This document shows positions 62,084-64,000 of a stretch of DNA of 64,000 nucleotides, piece by piece; within the stretch, counting starts at the first letter, position 1, and every line of letters starts with the position of its first letter. The DNA comes from DATEPR01 sp036491115 (GTDB lineage Bacteria; Actinomycetota; Actinomycetes; Mycobacteriales; Pseudonocardiaceae): the NCBI GenBank assembly GCA_036491115.1, contig DASXCQ010000099.1:47355-111354 (forward strand). Direction: 5' to 3'. Position numbers and translations under genes: made by a program. Below the pieces are notes generated by a model. It was not told where the DNA came from. It saw only the letters and a program-made list of their open reading frames with translations, and did no database searches.

Positions 62084-63178
62084 TTAAGCGGCTGCGGTAG
62101 CGGCCTCCTGGTCGCCCTCGTCGACTGGTCGGTTGATCCAGACGGTATCGGGGAGATCAAGCATCTTCGGTGCCGTGGTGATACCACCGAACCGGTGCGG
62201 ATGCCGGGCGCGGGCCTGGGCGAGCACGATGTGCCGATCTGCGGCTTTCCCGGCTGCGAGCCCGAAATGGACATCGGCGGGCGTGTGCAGGCCGATACCG
62301 GTGTGCCGATGTTCATGGTTATACCATTGCGTGAACTCGTCCATGAATAGTCTCGCCTCCGAGATCGACCCGAAGCGTTCGGGGAATTCCGGGCCGTATT
62401 TCAGGGTCTTGAACAGCGCTTCCGAGTACGGGTTGTCATTGGACACGCGAGGTCTGGAGTGCGATCGGGTGACCTCCAGGTCGGCGAGCAACGCTGCGAC
62501 GGTTTTACTGGTCATCGACGTGCCCCGATCGGCGTGCACGACCTGCGGAACACCGTGGACGGAGAAGATCTGTTCCATCAACTCTCTCGCCAGGACACCG
62601 GATTCGTGAGCGTGGACATGGACACCGACGATGAACCGGGAGTAGATGTCGATCATCACGTAGGCGTCGAAGTAGGTACCTTTCACCGGGCCGGCCAGCT
62701 TGGTGATGTCCCAGCTGTAGACCTGCCGGGCCGCGGTCGCGACCAGTTCCGGGCATACCGCCGCGGGATGGCGCGCCATCCGGCGGCGTTCCTTGACCTG
62801 GTTGTTCTGCGCCAGTATCCGATACATCGTGGAGACCGAGCACAGGTAGACGCCCTCATCGAGCAGGTGGGCGTAGATCTGCAGTGGCGCCATGTCCACG
62901 AACCGCGGGTCGGTGAGTACCGTCAGGATCCGCAGGCGTTCCACACCGGTGAGCTTGTTGACCGGGTCCGCGGCCGGTTGCGGTATACCCACCGGCGTGG
63001 GCGTGGTGGCGGCCCTGCCTCGGCGGATCGCTGTCGAGCGCACCAGTCCCGTCAGCAGCGCGGCTTGCCTGGTCGACACACCGTCGGCGGTCATAGAGGC
63101 ATAGGCCCGGGTCAGTGCTTCGTGTGCTTCTCGTCGGAATCCGCTCTCTCGGAAAGACTTTCCAAGAGAGCGTGCGCT
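62084..63178 (-). CDS. IS3-family transposase OrfB (DDE integrase), read by -1 frameshift
   Basis: 364 residues after the frameshift point. The DDE catalytic triad is visible: Asp in VYSWDITKLAG, Asp in VVHADRGTSM, and Glu in NPYSEALFKTLKY, 35 residues on, as in retroviral-type integrases. An HTH_21-like region (LLDEGVYLCSVSTMYRIL) precedes it. The frame overlaps orfA and lies in its -1 frame. The slippery heptamer at 63178-63184 with its hairpin would fuse it to OrfA (about 473 residues). An internal ATG at 63094 could give OrfB alone. Confidence 0.9.
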   Translation of the reverse strand, partial: SARSLGKSFRESGFRREAHEALTRAYASMTADGVSTRQAALLTGLVRSTAIRRGRAATTPTPVGIPQPAADPVNKLTGVERLRILTVLTDPRFVDMAPLQIYAHLLDEGVYLCSVSTMYRILAQNNQVKERRRMARHPAAVCPELVATAARQVYSWDITKLAGPVKGTYFDAYVMIDIYSRFIVGVHVHAHESGVLARELMEQIFSVHGVPQVVHADRGTSMTSKTVAALLADLEVTRSHSRPRVSNDNPYSEALFKTLKYGPEFPERFGSISEARLFMDEFTQWYNHEHRHTGIGLHTPADVHFGLAAGKAADRHIVLAQARARHPHRFGGITTAPKMLDLPDTVWINRPVDEGDQEAATAAA

Positions 63179-63504
63179 TTTCCCATAATGCTCAGAGCGG
63201 CCTCGGTGGTGTTCAACCGCTTGTTCAAACGGGTGTTCTCCCGTGTCAGCCGAGCGATTTCGGCCTGCTCCGCAGACAGTTTGCCGGTTTTCTCGCCCGG
63301 CTTCTCGCCCGCCAGTACGCCCGCATCGCGCTGCTTGCGCCACTCGCTGATCAACGAGGAGTACAAGCCTTCCCGGCGTAGGTATCCGCCGCCGTCGTTC
63401 TGCTCGCACGCCGCCTCGTAGGCGTTGAGATGCGCAAGTTTCTCAGACGCGGTGAACGTGCGCCGCCGCCGCGGCCCGTCACTGCGCGGGTGCTGGGAAC
63501 TCAT
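63112..63504 (-). CDS. IS3-family transposase OrfA
   Basis: A 130-residue helix-turn-helix protein that binds the insertion-sequence ends. It contains RRRRTFTASEKLAHLNAYEA, a recognition region GYLRREGLYSSLISEWRKQRD and a leucine-zipper-like coiled coil (LSAEQAEIARLTRENTRLNKRLN). ATG 63504 is preferred; in-frame starts at 63537 and 63552 would add 11-16 residues. Ribosomes either stop at 63112 to give OrfA or slip at 63178 to make OrfAB. Confidence 0.88.
   Translation of the reverse strand: MSSQHPRSDGPRRRRTFTASEKLAHLNAYEAACEQNDGGGYLRREGLYSSLISEWRKQRDAGVLAGEKPGEKTGKLSAEQAEIARLTRENTRLNKRLNTTEAALSIMGKAHALLESLSERADSDEKHTKH
63142..63184 (-). promoter_or_regulatory. Programmed -1 ribosomal frameshift signal
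   Basis: On the minus strand the heptamer G-GGA-AAA (63184 to 63178) is in the orfA frame and allows simultaneous -1 slippage. Five bases later starts a 15-bp stem (63172-63158 with 63156-63142), perfect except for one T-G pair, with a very tight loop. Slippery site, short spacer and stable stem are the three canonical parts, and orfB lies exactly in the -1 frame. Confidence 0.88.
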
Positions 63505-63626
63505 CTGCTCATTGTCGCCCTCGATCAGCGGGGACATGCTCGTGCGGGTCATGTCAATCGATCCGTCTCTCGCCCTGCGTCAGGCCGGCTTGCTGTGGAC
63601 CAGTGGACTCAACTCACCCTGACACA

Positions 63627-64000
63627 CAGGGTGTCGCTGGCCTTGAGGTACCAATCACTACGCGCCTAGGCAAGGTTGTTGTGGACCTTCTCCTTTACCA
63701 TCCCGACACAGGATTGCTGGTGGCGTGCGAGGCGAAATCTGGCCGCAATGTTGAGGCTGGCCAGGCCAGGAAGTACGCCGCGCTCGACGCCACCACGCTC
63801 GTACTGGCGTCTCGCTTGACCCTGACTCAACGCGTCACGCCTCGTGTCGCCATACTCTACGCATGTCTCGATACGCACATCTCAACGGTCCGTATCGGAC
63901 TTGAGGCTGTGGGGATCGGTTGTGCCATTCTCGGTGTCGGGGACAAGAAAATTCTCATTGATCGGCGGGACGGGCAGCCGCCGGCACTTGATGACGTACT
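63627..64000 (+). pseudogene. PD-(D/E)XK nuclease-like gene fragment (5' cut by IS, 3' outside window)
   Basis: The open frame from the right end of the insertion element to the window edge reads LEVPITTRLGKVVVDLLLYH...TGLLVACEAKSGRNVEAGQARKY. The Asp of VVVDLLL and the Glu-x-Lys of CEAKSG are spaced as in PD-(D/E)XK nucleases, and the strand-strand-helix pattern agrees. There is no start codon with a ribosome site in front. The 34-codon fragment on the far side of the element is probably its beginning. The C-terminus is unseen, so this is a tentative family call. Confidence 0.5.

Larger units (their letters stand above)
62057..63624 (-). mobile_element. IS3-family insertion sequence, about 1.57 kb
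   Basis: The element begins TGTCAAGGTGAGT (62057) and ends in the complement of TGTCAGGGTGAGT (63624). The imperfect inverted repeats extend about 26 bp with one single-base gap and start TG...CA as in the IS3 family. It holds orfA and orfB in the usual overlapping arrangement on the minus strand. I see no direct target repeat: the left flank ends ATT and the right begins CAC. That suggests a rearrangement after insertion. Confidence 0.85.

Overview
The window is high-GC chromosomal DNA of an actinomycete, most likely of the order Pseudonocardiales. The evidence is the many GTG starts, the actinobacterial-only families (DUF3151 beside class II aldolase, DUF3558 lipoproteins, EspG, SigE-type ECF factors) and gene order shared with mycobacteria. 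I cannot name the genus from sequence alone.

Layout. 1-23.4 kb carries a dispersed purine biosynthesis region: purS-purQ-purL (minus strand, overlapping), purC, purB, purD and purA. Between these lie an SDR, an MBL-fold hydrolase, a DUF2334 deacetylase-like protein, a SAM hydroxide adenosyltransferase, a SigE-type sigma factor with a membrane partner, a threonine aldolase and an aminotransferase. Inside this region (12.4-18.0 kb, minus strand) is a six-gene cluster of type VII (ESX) secretion substrates: a PE-like protein, a DUF3558 lipoprotein, a PPE-like protein with a collagen-like Gly-X-Y tract, EspG, an EspC-like protein, and a WXG-type lytic transglycosylase whose catalytic domain is interrupted by a 254-residue intein. 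That intein is the most striking feature of the window.

23.4-38.7 kb is mostly metabolism and regulation: DUF3151 and fructose-bisphosphate aldolase, DUF427, aldo/keto reductase, SDR, a second SigE-type sigma factor, a nagK-nagA pair behind a DasR-type operator, a DedA protein, two FAD-linked oxidases, and a MarR-MFS operon in which the exporter carries three C-terminal beta-sandwich repeats. 38.7-48.6 kb holds a membrane protein of unknown role, a large beta-helix membrane protein, an M20 peptidase, a three-gene 2-oxo acid dehydrogenase operon and a small secreted protein.

48.6-60.0 kb resembles the mycobacterial Rv0241c-Rv0244c lipid locus: a thiolase remnant, a TetR regulator, a MaoC hydratase, FabG4-like, FadA2-like and FadE5-like proteins. 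Copies of one 12-bp motif lie in front of both fabG4/fadA2 and fadE5, which suggests a small regulon. Between fadA2 and fadE5 lie a SIMPL protein, a VOC protein, an AAA ATPase, an NHLRC2-like thioredoxin/NHL protein and a GroES-like protein. A LuxR-type regulator follows fadE5.

From about 61.03 kb to the right end the DNA changes character. A 42-bp copy of the 3' half of a tRNA-Gly(CCC) gene marks what looks like the attachment-site end of an integrated island that continues past the window. The island has a stand-alone integrase N-domain-like ORF and a 1.57-kb IS3-family element with a textbook -1 frameshift signal. The element splits what appears to be a PD-(D/E)XK nuclease-like gene.
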